A stretch of 64,000 bases of DNA from Portevinia maculata. Lineage: Eukaryota > Arthropoda > Insecta > Diptera > Syrphidae. Both the position numbers and the translations under genes were made by a program. The stretch lies in NCBI GenBank assembly GCA_949715645.1, contig OX454528.1:56374513-56438512 (forward strand), written 5' to 3'. This document shows positions 9,859-20,526 of the stretch, piece after piece. The notes below the pieces were generated by a model. That model was not told the origin of the DNA. It saw nothing but the letters and a program-made list of their open reading frames with translations, and did not search any database. Each line of letters begins with the position of its first letter. The stretch's first letter is position 1.

Positions 9859-11353
9859 CAGCGGATTTTGGCAAATCCCTTTATCAAAGGAATCGCAAGA
9901 GCTGACAACTTTCTTAACCCCATTCGGGAGATACAAGTTTTTGAGGCTTCCATTTGGAATAACATCAGCTCCAGAATTCTTCCAAAGGAAAATGACGCAA
10001 ATTCTAGCGGGAATGAAGAATTGCATAGTACACATGGATGACATTCTTATATGGGGGGAAACGATCAGGGAACATGATCAGTGCGTAGAAGCGGTACTTA
10101 GGAAAATTCAAGAATCAGGGATGACACTCAGCAAGAATAAATCGGAGTTTGGGAGAACTGAAATTACTTATTTGGGGCACACTATTGCAAAAGGGGAAAT
10201 AAGGTTCGATAAGGAGAAAGTAAACGCGATTTTGGAAATGCAAGCACCAACCAATCCCACGGAAGTTCAGAGGTTCATGGGGATGGTCAATTTTATCGGA
10301 AAGTATATCCCAAATAAATCGTCGATAGTCGAACCTATTTCAAGTTTGCTATGTAAGAAGAATGCATTCATTTGGGGAGACGCCCAGGTTAAAGCGTTCC
10401 AGAGAATCAAAATTCTTCTCACATCACCACCAAATTTGAAAATGTATGACCCGGCAAAAGAAACTATAGTGTCTTGTGATGCATCCATAGTAGGGTTAGG
10501 CAGTGTTCTTTTGCAGTGGCAGGGAGGAAATATATATCCAGTGTCATATGTCTCAAGGACCTTAACGCAAGCTGAAAAAAATTATGCTAACATCGAAAGA
10601 GAGGCTTTAGCAATCGCATGGGCATGTGAGAAACTTAAAAATTATTTGATAGGGAGGCATTTCTTAATAGAAACTGACCATAAACCACTTCTACAACTCT
10701 TGAAAACGAAGAGCCTAGTTGACCTATCACCACGATTGCAACGTATCCGAAGGAGGATGATGAGATACGATTTTTCAATAACGCATATACCAGGGAAGAA
10801 TTTAGTTGTTGCTGATCACTTGTCCAGATCGCCAATTAAAAATAATTCAATTTCAGACGAAATGGAGGAGGAGATAGATGCATACATTCATCAAATATCG
10901 CTGCAGAATATACACACAAAGGACGAGAACATCACAGCTATCATTAAAGCACAATTCACAGACACCGAATGCCAAGAACTCAGGAAGTATATCAACAACG
11001 GATGGCCGCACAGGGAAAAACTAAGTACTGAGATGAAAGCTTACTACTCAGTCAGTGGGGAGATGTCTATTATAGATGATCTGATTTTACGGGGGAACAG
11101 GACGATTATTCCAAAGTGCTTAAGGGGTATCATGCTAGCAAAGCTGCACGAGGGGCACTTGGGAATAACCAAAACGAGGATAAGAGCACAAAGGACTATG
11201 TGGTGGCCAGGCATCTCCAAACAAATTGAGGGAAGTATCAAAAATTGTCCAATATGTGTTCAGCATGCGAAAAATAGACACGAACCATTAGTAGCTTCTG
11301 AATTTCCAGATTATCCTTGGCAAAAGGTTGCAATGGATTTGTTTATTAGATAA
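9827..11353 (+). pseudogene. Y reverse transcriptase, RNase H and integrase N-terminus
   Basis: The frame continues RT from LDANSGFWQIPL with the catalytic box HMDDILIWG near 10030-10055 (MDD instead of the usual LDD/VDD). RNase H shows SCDASIVGLGSVLLQ and ETDHKPLLQLL. The integrase zinc domain follows (HEGHLGITKTR...CPICVQHA) near 11145-11265. It stops at 11353 just after AMDLF, the first catalytic aspartate region, so a frameshift splits the integrase core. Confidence 0.85.
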
Positions 11354-11876
11354 CAAATGGTTTATCGTAATTATTGACTGTTTTTCACGATATTTTGAAG
11401 TTGAGGAATTAACACGGATGCGGATGGGAGACATCATTCAAGTATGTAAAAAAAGCTTCAGTCGTCACGGCATACCACAATTTGTTTACACTGACAGCGG
11501 TACACAATTCCAAAATTTAAATTCGTCTGAGTTTCGACAGTTCGCAGCAGAATGGTCATTTAAGGTAATCACTAGTAGCCCACAATATCATCCAGCAAAC
11601 GGCGCTGCAGAAGCTGAAGTAGAAATAGCAAAAAACTTACTGAAAAAAAATACAGGAAAGGTCGAGCTAGCATTGTTAGCATATAGGAATACGCCGCTTC
11701 CAAATGGATTCAGTCCGGCAGAATTAAGTTTTGGAAGGAGACTACGAGACAACGTTCCAAATGTGAACCTAAAGGAAAAAACAAACATAGAAAACCTGTA
11801 CGAGAGGGAAACTTTATATAGGAGCGCATATAAGAGAAATTACGACAAAAGGCATAGGGTTACAGAATTGAATTAA
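11328..11876 (+). pseudogene. Y integrase core
   Basis: Frame-shifted continuation of the integrase with VIIDCFSRYFEVEEL, the second aspartate in YTDSGTQFQN (near 11490) and the glutamate in AAEAEVEIAKN (near 11610). It ends with a TAA at 11874-11876. From 11604 onward this sequence is repeated at 15739. Confidence 0.85.
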
Positions 11877-12197
11877 TTGCAGACAGGGGATTTTGTATGG
11901 GTAATTGACCTCAGAACACATGGGAAAGTCTTACGAAAAGTTGAAAACAGATCATATCTTATTGAGACTAACAAGCGTATAATTCGTAGGAATAGGTTTC
12001 ACCTTATTAAAGCATCTTATTTAGAATCGTTACAGCCTAATTCAGATAATAACTCAAGTTCAGGGGCAACCAGAGTCACGATGCGGGAGGAGATACGGGA
12101 GAGAAAGAAACGACAGCTAGAACGGGAGATGAACAACGACCCGGAAACACAGCAGCCAGTGACCATATGCGCAGGCGCGAATCATGTGAAGCTCTAA
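11877..12197 (+). pseudogene. Y integrase C-terminal domain
   Basis: In frame after the TAA is GDFVWVIDLRTHGKVLRKVE, the beta-rich C-terminal DNA-binding part usual in gypsy integrases, then a charged tail ending at 12197. One stop separates it from the core. Confidence 0.75.
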
Positions 12198-12314
12198 TCA
12201 CCAGATCCGGAAAACGAATATATCGCACTTAAGAGATATTTTTATTATTATTACTTGAATTATATAATTATTTTGATTTGAAATATTTGTTTAACTTAAA
12301 TATTTAAACGGGGA
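12198..12314 (+). other. Y 3' untranslated region and polypurine tract
   Basis: AT-rich spacer ending AAACGGGGA directly before the 3' LTR. The short purine run is the candidate plus-strand primer. Confidence 0.55.
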
Positions 12315-12432
12315 TGTTGTATTGGCAGCACTCCTACTTAATTTTAACTATCCTATGCTATACTACTCGATGTTACGTTGACAAATTGTCATGAATAAAT
12401 GGACTACTACTTGTCAAATCGTTCTTAACACA
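12315..12432 (+). repeat. Y 3' LTR
   Basis: 118-bp repeat of 3330-3453 with the same TG...CA ends. Followed by GTTAGG, the likely target duplication. Confidence 0.88.
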
Positions 12433-12999
12433 GTTAGGGTATATTACACTGCGACTTATTGGTCTATTGTGTCCCCTTGCTTGTGCCTCGGAGAGGTGCA
12501 TGCCCTCGTTCAGAGCCCTCTCTAGATACTTCTTTGTGAAGCGTGTCAAGGTATTGCTCTGATTTATCCTTGGCAGGTCACACTCCTTAGAGCACAGCGT
12601 CCAGTCCAGTTTCTTTGATGAATCTGAGAATGAGCTGTGGGTCCATGGTATGTATGTCCTTGTCTGTTATTTGGTGCCTGCCAAAATATTTCATCCTTTT
12701 GTGGGTCAGTGCCCCACAGGATTCCAGTATATGGTCTGGAGTTTCGGCGGTTTCACTGCAGAATCTGCAGAGCCCGTTCTCCGATATGCCCATCTTCCTC
12801 AGATGCTACTTGAGTCTACAGTGCCCCGTGAGGAGGCCTGTTAGGATTCTTAGGTTGTTTTTGTTAAGGCCGATACAAACTTTGAATCTCTTTTGGTTGT
12901 AATTTCCTAAGAGTTTCTTTGCTTGCCTCAGACTTTGGAGGTTGAGAAATGTTTTGGTCTTTGTTTCTTCCTCCAGTCTCCTGAACTCTTCGCGTATAG
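12433..12999 (-). pseudogene. LINE-Z: 3' end of non-LTR element with RNase H-linked zinc knuckle
   Basis: Minus-strand translation shows ILTGLLTGHCRLK, then a stop (TAG near 12810), then HLRKMGISENGLCRFCSE...HILESC, the C-terminal knuckle region that follows RNase H in I/Jockey/LOA-like LINEs. The element runs toward low coordinates through a 3' UTR and, beyond the Y insertion, ends in the (TAA)n tract at 3300. Its 5' side stops at the solo LTR at 13000. Confidence 0.7.
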
Positions 13000-13344
13000 T
13001 GTTTGCATGTGTGCTCAAACTGAAACATTCAGCATCAATTAGTCAACTATAACTAAACTGGAATAATTAGTACATCTGTTGTTCTCGACCTTTCTGAACT
13101 CAACGAATCTGGAAATTTCGAGAGGTTTCACTAGGAGATCTAATAGGTGTCGCAGGAGCAGGAGTAGTGAAAAGAGGTAGAAGTATTGAATAAGGGAAAA
13201 GTGATTGCTTATTTAAAGTAATTAATTGTGAAAGTGAATTATTAGAATAATAATCAAGAATTAAAAGACATTGAAAGAGAACTAATAAAGATTAATTAAA
13301 TAAAATTACGTTATATCTTTTCGAATCCTAGCCTGGATGTAACA
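13000..13344 (+). repeat. Solo LTR related to the mdg3-like family
   Basis: In sense orientation this 345-bp block starts TGTTTGCATG and ends CCTAGCCTGGATGTAACA, matching the ends of the copy B LTR (TGTTGCATG ... GGATGCAACA) with long shared stretches such as the poly-AATAA region. It is about 130 bp shorter than the 479-bp LTR because of internal gaps and has diverged. It could be a solo LTR or the displaced 3' LTR of copy A. Confidence 0.8.
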
Positions 13345-13395
13345 GTACATATCATATGAAGATTCCACCATTGCAGTTTGTGAGCACGGCGGTCT

Positions 13396-14705
13396 AGTTT
13401 TTATTTATTTATTTCATCTACAAGCATGCTAAGATAGCTTACAGACGTTACAAATTTACAAAAATTAAAATATAAATATACATATTAATAAAGATTTAAA
13501 CTTGTCTCTAGATAAGGATACATCTATCTCTCTATAAACGCTGTTGAAAGCAAGTATGGCTCTAGATATAGGTTCCTTTTGACCATAATTAGTTCTGACT
13601 TTGCTAAAACAAAAGATGCCTTATTCTTAAGAGTCTAGATGGAGCATATATGGGTACCATCCACTGCAGAGTAAGGCATCTTATCTGGTAGCACAGTAAG
13701 TCCCTCACAAACATTACATCATGAATCTGTCTTCGGGATGTCAGGGATTTAATTCCAAGTAGAAGACATCTTGCTTTGTAATTGGGCGAAGGGATCCAAT
13801 CCATTTTATAAAAAATATATTTTGTGATACGCCTCTGAACTTTTTCGAGTCGATCTGAATAGGTAGAATATTCAGGATTCCAAATGAAATCGGCATATTA
13901 AAGAAGCGATCGAACTAACCCAGTGAAAAGTGATAACAAAGCAAATGGATCTTTAAAGTCCGAACCGTTTCGTTTTATAAATCCAACAACTGAATTAGCT
14001 TTTGCAACGACATATTCAATGTGGGCTTTGAAAGAAAATGAAGAGTCAAGCATAACACCTAAGTCCTTGATTTTCTCTTCTCTGTTCCAACGAGTTGAGT
14101 GAATTGAGTAGTTAAACTCGATATGAGACGAAGATCTTATAAAAGATATAGCATTGCACTTACTTATGTTGAGTGTCAAGTCATTTTCGTTGCACCATTT
14201 AATAATACAGTTAAGATCCGATTGGATCAAATGACAATCTTCGATAGTCTTAATTTTTGAAAAAAGTTTTAAGTCATCTGCATACAGTAAACACTCATTA
14301 TTTCTGACGACAGAAGTAATATCATTAATAAAAATAATAATAAGTAGTGGGCCTTAATGGCTCCCGTGCGGTACGCCTGAAGTACAGTTTATCATTCTAG
14401 ATAGGGAAGTTCCAATTTTTACTCGTTGAGTGCGACCAATGAGAAAAGGTGAAATCCAACGAAGAATTTCAGAATGAAACCCAAAATATTCTAATTTTTC
14501 GAGAAGAATTGAATGGTGAACCGAATCGAAAGCTTTACTAAAGTCGGTGTATATGACGTCGACTTGACTTCTGTTCTCCATTTCTTTAAGAATGTAGGAA
14601 GAAAAAGAAACCAAGTTCGTAACTGTAGACCGTCCAGATACGAAACCATGTTGAACTTCGGACAAACATTTGATACCAGGATCATTGACTCATTGTCTTA
14701 TGGAA
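13396..14705 (-). pseudogene. LINE-C: CR1/Jockey-group reverse transcriptase fragment
   Basis: The 3' end is an AAAT-rich tail near 13396-13420. Three minus-strand frame pieces follow. 13604-13804 holds the post-RT region (RCLLLGIKSLTSRRQIHD). 13898-14230 holds the thumb region (IIKWCNENDLTLNISKC, KDLGVMLDSSFSFKAHI). 14354-14665 holds the RT palm (QHGFVSGRSTVTNLVSF, IYTDFSKAFDSVHHS, SGVPHGSH). Stops and frameshifts separate them. The YADD region falls in the broken stretch around 14250-14340. The element is truncated upstream near 14705. Confidence 0.8.
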
Positions 14706-15310
14706 CTACTACAACATGCTGCGGCTCTTATATTATCCTGCAGATTCCGCACAATACTAGCGAAAGGGGAATCCTCATTAGTGTGATATCCCCAATGAAT
14801 GGTTTTTCAGTTTCAAAAATCCATAAGTATTAAACCTTAAATGTAACGGGAACCATTCTACTGCCACACTGCACGGACCAGGAATAGCAAAGATGACACA
14901 GCCTTGTGAAGCTACGACCAAGGAGATGGAATTGGTATATAAACTAATTTCCACCATTTCAAGGGAATACAAGCAGCCAATGGTAAATCTTCTGAGGGTA
15001 AGCCCAAGAAAGATCGAAGTTCCGGCAGTCAAGAAACCTATAGCAATCAAAGTTCGCAGCCACAAAAATTAAGCCAGTAACACAATGGAAGGAAAAGGAC
15101 ACTGAAAGAGATTAAAGCAGATTGGGACAGAATTGAAGGTAAGAGACAAATTGCAGACTATGAGTGGGAGTTCTCGGTTCACCATTCTTCTGTTGCGTCA
15201 ATAACTGTGGTTGAAACAGTGGCCCTCATAGCAATCCTGATAGTAAGATTTCTTCGCTCTAAAAGAAAATATCAGGCCATATTACCGCGTATGCCCACCA
15301 TCAGTTGCAG
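14706..15310 (+). pseudogene. Possible env-like glycoprotein remnant
   Basis: On the + strand two frame pieces, about 14850-15070 and 15083-15300, encode a hydrophilic region followed near 15195-15260 by a strongly hydrophobic segment of about 20 residues and a short basic tail. This resembles the membrane anchor at the end of an insect retrovirus (errantivirus) or similar envelope protein. Stops and a frame change break it and no N-terminal half is present. The call rests on the pattern and is uncertain. It could equally be a remnant of a host membrane protein. Confidence 0.35.
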
Positions 15311-15316
15311 CTCAGT

Positions 15317-15600
15317 CGAACGGAGCTCGGGCCTATACGAGTGTTGCCTGGAGAAGGATGAAACGGCATCGCATTTCATCTGCGAATGTCCTGTTTTCGC
15401 TAGAACCATGCTTATTATGCTGGGTAAACACTATATCCAAGAAGATGAGTTAAGTGAGATATAGTTCGCTGTGTTAATCGCTAGTAAGTAACGAACGGGC
15501 AGGTATGCTGAAGTACAATGGAATATTAGGTCTTAGTGCTTGTTGTGTATAATACGAGCCAAAATGGAACCGGTAAGTTGAAGTAACGGAGTTGTAAAAT
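15317..15600 (+). pseudogene. 3' end of a Jockey/R1-like LINE
   Basis: Plus-strand translation gives a C-terminal knuckle YECCLEKDETASHFICECPVF followed by a helix (LGKHYIQEDELSEI) and a TAG at 15462-15464, typical of the last 50 residues of RNase H-bearing LINEs. The 3' UTR fades around 15600. Orientation is opposite to LINE-Z and LINE-C. Confidence 0.65.
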
Positions 15601-15614
15601 TCTTCAGTGCACTA

Positions 15615-15738
15615 CATGGGACAGGAAACGTACGACACCTTCTGCAACAAATTATTACTCATTCAACGAAGTGATGTAACTACCAGAAAAACATTTTGGT
15701 CTTAATATGGTCAATATATCTTTAGAATACTCCGCCAA
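15615..15738 (-). pseudogene. Helentron endonuclease 3' fragment (unit 1)
   Basis: Identical to the start of the Helentron piece at 19750 in unit 2. It ends at the tandem junction at 15738. Confidence 0.6.
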
Positions 15739-16332
15739 GCTGCAGAAGCTGAAGTAGAAATAGCAAAAAACTTACTGAAAAAAAATACAGGAAAGGTCGA
15801 GCTAGCATTGTTAGCATATAGGAATACGCCGCTTCCAAATGGATTCAGTCCGGCAGAATTAAGTTTTGGAAGGAGACTACGAGACAACGTTCCAAATGTG
15901 AACCTAAAGGAAAAAACAAACATAGAAAACCTGTACGAGAGGGAAACTTTATATAGGAGCGCATATAAGAGAAATTACGACAAAAGGCATAGGGTTACAG
16001 AATTGAATTAATTGCAGACAGGGGATTTTGTATGGGTAATTGACCTCAGAACACATGGGAAAGTCTTACGAAAAGTTGAAAACAGATCATATCTTATTGA
16101 GACTAACAAGCGTATAATTCGTAGGAATAGGTTTCACCTTATTAAAGCATCTTATTTAGAATCGTTACAGCCTAATTCAGATAATAACTCAAGTTCAGGG
16201 GCAACCAGAGTCACGATGCGGGAGGAGATACGGGAGAGAAAGAAACGACAGCTAGAACGGGAGATGAACAACGACCCGGAAACACAGCAGCCAGTGACCA
16301 TATGCGCAGGCGCGAATCATGTGAAGCTCTAA
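15739..16332 (+). pseudogene. Y integrase 3' part (duplicated)
   Basis: Copy of 11604-12197: the end of the integrase core to the TAA at 16009-16011, then the C-terminal domain to 16332. It has no upstream pol and cannot be expressed as an integrase. Confidence 0.85.
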
Positions 16333-16449
16333 TCACCAGATCCGGAAAACGAATATATCGCACTTAAGAGATATTTTTATTATTATTACTTGAATTATAT
16401 AATTATTTTGATTTGAAATATTTGTTTAACTTAAATATTTAAACGGGGA

Positions 16450-16567
16450 TGTTGTATTGGCAGCACTCCTACTTAATTTTAACTATCCTATGCTATGCTA
16501 CTCGATGTTACGTTGACAAATTGTCATGAATAAATGGACTACTACTTGTCAAATCGTTCTTAACACA
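16450..16567 (+). repeat. Y 3' LTR (duplicated)
   Basis: Copy of 12315-12432, with one substitution noticed (A to G near 16490). Confidence 0.88.
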
Positions 16568-17134
16568 GTTAGGGTATATTACACTGCGACTTATTGGTCT
16601 ATTGTGTCCCCTTGCTTGTGCCTCGGAGAGGTGCATGCCCTCGTTCAGAGCCCTCTCTAGATACTTCTTTGTGAAGCGTGTCAAGGTATTGCTCTGATTT
16701 ATCCTTGGCAGGTCACACTCCTTAGAGCACAGCGTCCAGTCCAGTTTCTTTGATGAATCTGAGAATGAGCTGTGGGTCCATGGTATGTATGTCCTTGTCT
16801 GTTATTTGGTGCCTGCCAAAATATTTCATCCTTTTGTGGGTCAGTGCCCCACAGGATTCCAGTATATGGTCTGGAGTTTCGGCGGTTTCACTGCAGAATC
16901 TGCAGAGCCCGTTCTCCGATATGCCCATCTTCCTCAGATGCTACTTGAGTCTACAGTGCCCCGTGAGGAGGCCTGTTAGGATTCTTAGGTTGTTTTTGTT
17001 AAGGCCGATACAAACTTTGAATCTCTTTTGGTTGTAATTTCCTAAGAGTTTCTTTGCTTGCCTCAGACTTTGGAGGTTGAGAAATGTTTTGGTCTTTGTT
17101 TCTTCCTCCAGTCTCCTGAACTCTTCGCGTATAG
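16568..17134 (-). pseudogene. LINE-Z 3' end (duplicated)
   Basis: Copy of 12433-12999, including the same internal stop. Confidence 0.7.
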
Positions 17135-17479
17135 TGTTTGCATGTGTGCTCAAACTGAAACATTCAGCATCAATTAGTCAACTATAACTAAACTGGAATA
17201 ATTAGTACATCTGTTGTTCTCGACCTTTCTGAACTCAACGAATCTGGAAATTTCGAGAGGTTTCACTAGGAGATCTAATAGGTGTCGCAGGAGCAGGAGT
17301 AGTGAAAAGAGGTAGAAGTATTGAATAAGGGAAAAGTGATTGCTTATTTAAAGTAATTAATTGTGAAAGTGAATTATTAGAATAATAATCAAGAATTAAA
17401 AGACATTGAAAGAGAACTAATAAAGATTAATTAAATAAAATTACGTTATATCTTTTCGAATCCTAGCCTGGATGTAACA
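17135..17479 (+). repeat. Solo mdg3-like LTR (duplicated)
   Basis: Copy of 13000-13344. Confidence 0.8.
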
Positions 17480-17530
17480 GTACATATCATATGAAGATTC
17501 CACCATTGCAGTTTGTGAGCACGGCGGTCT

Positions 17531-18840
17531 AGTTTTTATTTATTTATTTCATCTACAAGCATGCTAAGATAGCTTACAGACGTTACAAATTTACAAAAAT
17601 TAAAATATAAATATACATATTAATAAAGATTTAAACTTGTCTCTAGATAAGGATACATCTATCTCTCTATAAACGCTGTTGAAAGCAAGTATGGCTCTAG
17701 ATATAGGTTCCTTTTGACCATAATTAGTTCTGACTTTGCTAAAACAAAAGATGCCTTATTATTAAGAGTCTAGATGGAGCATATATGGGTACCATCCACT
17801 GCAGAGTAAGGCATCTTATCTGGTAGCACAGTAAGTCCCTCACAAACATTACATCATGAATCTGTCTTCGGGATGTCAGGGATTTAATTCCAAGTAGAAG
17901 ACATCTTGCTTTGTAATTGGGCGAAGGGATCCAATCCATTTTATAAAAAATATATTTTGTGATACGCCTCTGAACTTTTTCGAGTCGATCTGAATAGGTA
18001 GAATATTCAGGATTCCAAATGAAATCGGCATATTAAAGAAGCGATCGAACTAACCCAGTGAAAAGTGATAACAAAGCAAATGGATCTTTAAAGTCCAAAC
18101 CGTTTCGTTTTATAAATCCAACAACTGAATTAGCTTTTGCAACGACATATTCAATGTGGGCTTTGAAAGAAAATGAAGAGTCAAGCATAACACCTAAGTC
18201 CTTGATTTTCTCTTCTCTGTTCCAACGAGTTGAGTGAATTGAGTAGTTAAACTCGATATGAGACGAAGATCTTATAAAAGATATAGCATTGCACTTACTT
18301 ATGTTGAGTGTCAAGTCATTTTCGTTGCACCATTTAATAATACAGTTAAGATCCGATTGGATCAAATGACAATCTTCGATAGTCTTAATTTTTGAAAAAA
18401 GTTTTAAGTCATCTGCATACAGTAAACACTCATTATTTCTGACGACAGAAGTAATATCATTAATAAAAATAATAATAAGTAGTGGGCCTTAATGGCTCCC
18501 GTGCGGTACGCCTGAAGTACAGTTTATCATTCTAGATAGGGAAGTTCCAATTTTTACTCGTTGAGTGCGACCAATGAGAAAAGGTGAAATCCAACGAAGA
18601 ATTTCAGAATGAAACCCAAAATATTCTAATTTTTCGAGAAGAATTGAATGGTGAACCGAATCGAAAGCTTTACTAAAGTCGGTGTATATGACGTCGACTT
18701 GACTTCTGTTCTCCATTTCTTTAAGAATGTAGGAAGAAAAAGAAACCAAGTTCGTAACTGTAGACCGTCCAGATACGAAACCATGTTGAACTTCGGACAA
18801 ACATTTGATACCAGGATCATTGACTCATTGTCTTATGGAA
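17531..18840 (-). pseudogene. LINE-C reverse transcriptase fragment (duplicated)
   Basis: Copy of 13396-14705. Two coding differences are visible, one changing an Arg to Ile codon near 17759 and one Ser to Leu near 18103. Confidence 0.8.
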
Positions 18841-19445
18841 CTACTACAACATGCTGCGGCTCTTATATTATCCTGCAGATTCCGCACAATACTAGCGAAA
18901 GGGGAATCCTCATTAGTGTGATATCCCCAATGAATGGTTTTTCAGTTTCAAAAATCCATAAGTATTAAACCTTAAATGTAACGGGAACCATTCTACTGCC
19001 ACACTGCACGGACCAGGAATAGCAAAGATGACACAGCCTTGTGAAGCTACGACCAAGGAGATGGAATTGGTATATAAACTAATTTCCACCATTTCAAGGG
19101 AATACAAGCAGCCAATGGTAAATCTTCTGAGGGTAAGCCCAAGAAAGATCGAAGTTCCGGCAGTCAAGAAACCTATAGCAATCAAAGTTCGCAGCCACAA
19201 AAATTAAGCCAGTAACACAATGGAAGGAAAAGGACACTGAAAGAGATTAAAGCAGATTGGGACAGAATTGAAGGTAAGAGACAAATTGCAGACTATGAGT
19301 GGGAGTTCTCGGTTCACCATTCTTCTGTTGCGTCAATAACTGTGGTTGAAACAGTGGCCCTCATAGCAATCCTGATAGTAAGATTTCTTCGCTCTAAAAG
19401 AAAATATCAGGCCATATTACCGCGTATGCCCACCATCAGTTGCAG
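18841..19445 (+). pseudogene. Possible env-like remnant (duplicated)
   Basis: Copy of 14706-15310 with the same breaks and the same hydrophobic segment. Confidence 0.35.
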
Positions 19446-19451
19446 CTCAGT

Positions 19452-19735
19452 CGAACGGAGCTCGGGCCTATACGAGTGTTGCTTGGAGAAGGATGAAACG
19501 GCATCGCATTTCATCTGCGAATGTCCTGTTTTCGCTAGAACCATGCTTATTATGCTGGGTAAACACTATATCCAAGAAGATGAGTTAAGTGAGATATAGT
19601 TCGCTGTGTTAATCGCTAGTAAGTAACGAACGGGCAGGTATGCTGAAGTACAATGGAATATTAGGTCTTAGTGCTTGTTGTGTATAATACGAGCCAAAAT
19701 GGAACCGGTAAGTTGAAGTAACGGAGTTGTAAAAT
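19452..19735 (+). pseudogene. LINE 3' end (duplicated)
   Basis: Copy of 15317-15600, with one silent difference in the knuckle (CTG to TTG). Confidence 0.65.
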
Positions 19736-19749
19736 TCTTCAGTGCACTA

Positions 19750-20159
19750 CATGGGACAGGAAACGTACGACACCTTCTGCAACAAATTGTTACTCATTCA
19801 ACGAAGTGATGTAACTACCAGAAAAACATTTTGGTCTTAATATGGTCAATATATCTTTAGAATACTCCGCCAATAACTGTTTTTTGATCTTGTTGTTGCT
19901 GCTGCACATTTTCATATTCAATTTGGCGTCCAAAAACTCAATCAACGGAATCGCTGTATCCGATGCAAAATTTACATTAAAATCCCCACATAGAATCATC
20001 GGAATTTTATCGTAATCTTTTTTAAGAATTCGTGATACTTCTGGTGTGTATTTATTTAAATTTTCGTGAATGTATTCAATAATTGTATTTAATTATTGGT
20101 TGGGAGAAATGTAGATAGCTACAATTAATACTGAAATACTATTATCTAATTTGGTTTGG
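19750..20159 (-). pseudogene. Helentron endonuclease domain, C-terminal part
   Basis: On the minus strand from 20159 downward the translation gives DNSISVLIVAIYISPNQ and then MILCGDFNVNFAS, the phosphohydrolase core of an AP/EEP-type endonuclease, followed after a frame change by a segment resembling the family C-terminus. Its N-terminal half and the helicase end lie at 38915-39540, on the far side of element X. Helitrons of the Helentron type are known to carry such an endonuclease after the helicase. Frameshifts make it a pseudogene. Confidence 0.72.
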
Positions 20160-20258
20160 CAGCTATCTTAATATTAACTTGACATTTTGGTACTAGTGTT
20201 AGTGTCCCACCTTAAGCTATATTCACATTACATTACTTAAGCTATGTTCACATTACAC
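20160..20258 (-). repeat. X 3' LTR, truncated
   Basis: 99 bp matching the right-hand 100 bases of the 5' LTR (38815-38914; CAGCTATCTTAATATTAAC ... CATTACAC). The other 140 bp are missing, and Helentron sequence adjoins directly. Confidence 0.82.
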
Positions 20259-20283
20259 GCTTTCTATTATTTTTTTTTAATTA

Positions 20284-20520
20284 TTATTTAGGAACCCAAG
20301 AACCATAGCGTACCGCTGGAGCACTTACGCGTCCACTTCTTGTGGTATATTGGTTATTAGGTTTCAAATTGACAATTTCCGCATTTGGATCATTTTCTGT
20401 ACTTGAGCCAATTTCACGGTTAGAGCTTTCACGATCAATGATATCATCAATTGTAGATGACGATGAATTCATTGATGTATCGACTTCTTTCCCGATCTCC
20501 AAGCTATCCTTTTCAATCAT
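20284..20520 (-). pseudogene. X pol C-terminal tail
   Basis: An open frame of about 78 codons encodes an acidic/serine-rich linker and ends RSGRVSAPAVRYGSWVPK, a typical last segment of gypsy pol, 25 bases before the 3' LTR. It continues the integrase from 28664 once the 8.1-kb insertion is removed. An A-rich purine tract (minus strand) lies between stop and LTR. Confidence 0.8.
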
Positions 20521-20522
20521 TA

Positions 20523-20526
20523 CAGT
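20523..20526. repeat. Target duplication CAGT (left of long-LTR element)
   Basis: CAGT recurs at 28660-28663. Confidence 0.88.

Larger units (their letters stand above)
3330..12432 (+). mobile_element. Ty3/gypsy element Y with short LTRs, containing LINE W in gag
   Basis: Y has short LTRs (124 and 118 bp) starting TGTTGTATTGG and ending TTAACACA, a primer site directly after the 5' LTR, then gag, protease, RT/RNase H and integrase on the + strand. Without the W insertion it is about 4.5 kb. Flanking GTTA (3325-3328 and 12433-12436) suggests a 4-bp duplication, with one unexplained C next to the 5' LTR. The genes carry several frameshifts. The 3' part from 11604 on is duplicated at 15739. Confidence 0.88.
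11604..15738. repeat. Tandem duplication, unit 1 (4,135 bp)
   Basis: Every feature between 11604 and 15738 recurs 4,135 bases further on. I found five substitutions by eye, at about 12355, 13624, 13968, 15346 and 15646. The unit begins inside the Y integrase (GCTGCAGAAG) and ends inside Helentron sequence (CTCCGCCAA), joined without obvious microhomology. Confidence 0.93.
15739..19873. repeat. Tandem duplication, unit 2 (4,135 bp)
   Basis: Direct head-to-tail copy of 11604-15738. After 19873 the Helentron endonuclease sequence continues, so the second unit holds the original right boundary and the first unit the original left boundary. Confidence 0.93.

Noticed and set aside
14778..15065. 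Minus-strand 95-codon frame rich in hydrophobic residues (MWLRTLIAIGFLTAG)
   Set aside because: It lies opposite the + strand env-like remnant and has no supporting motif; probably a shadow.
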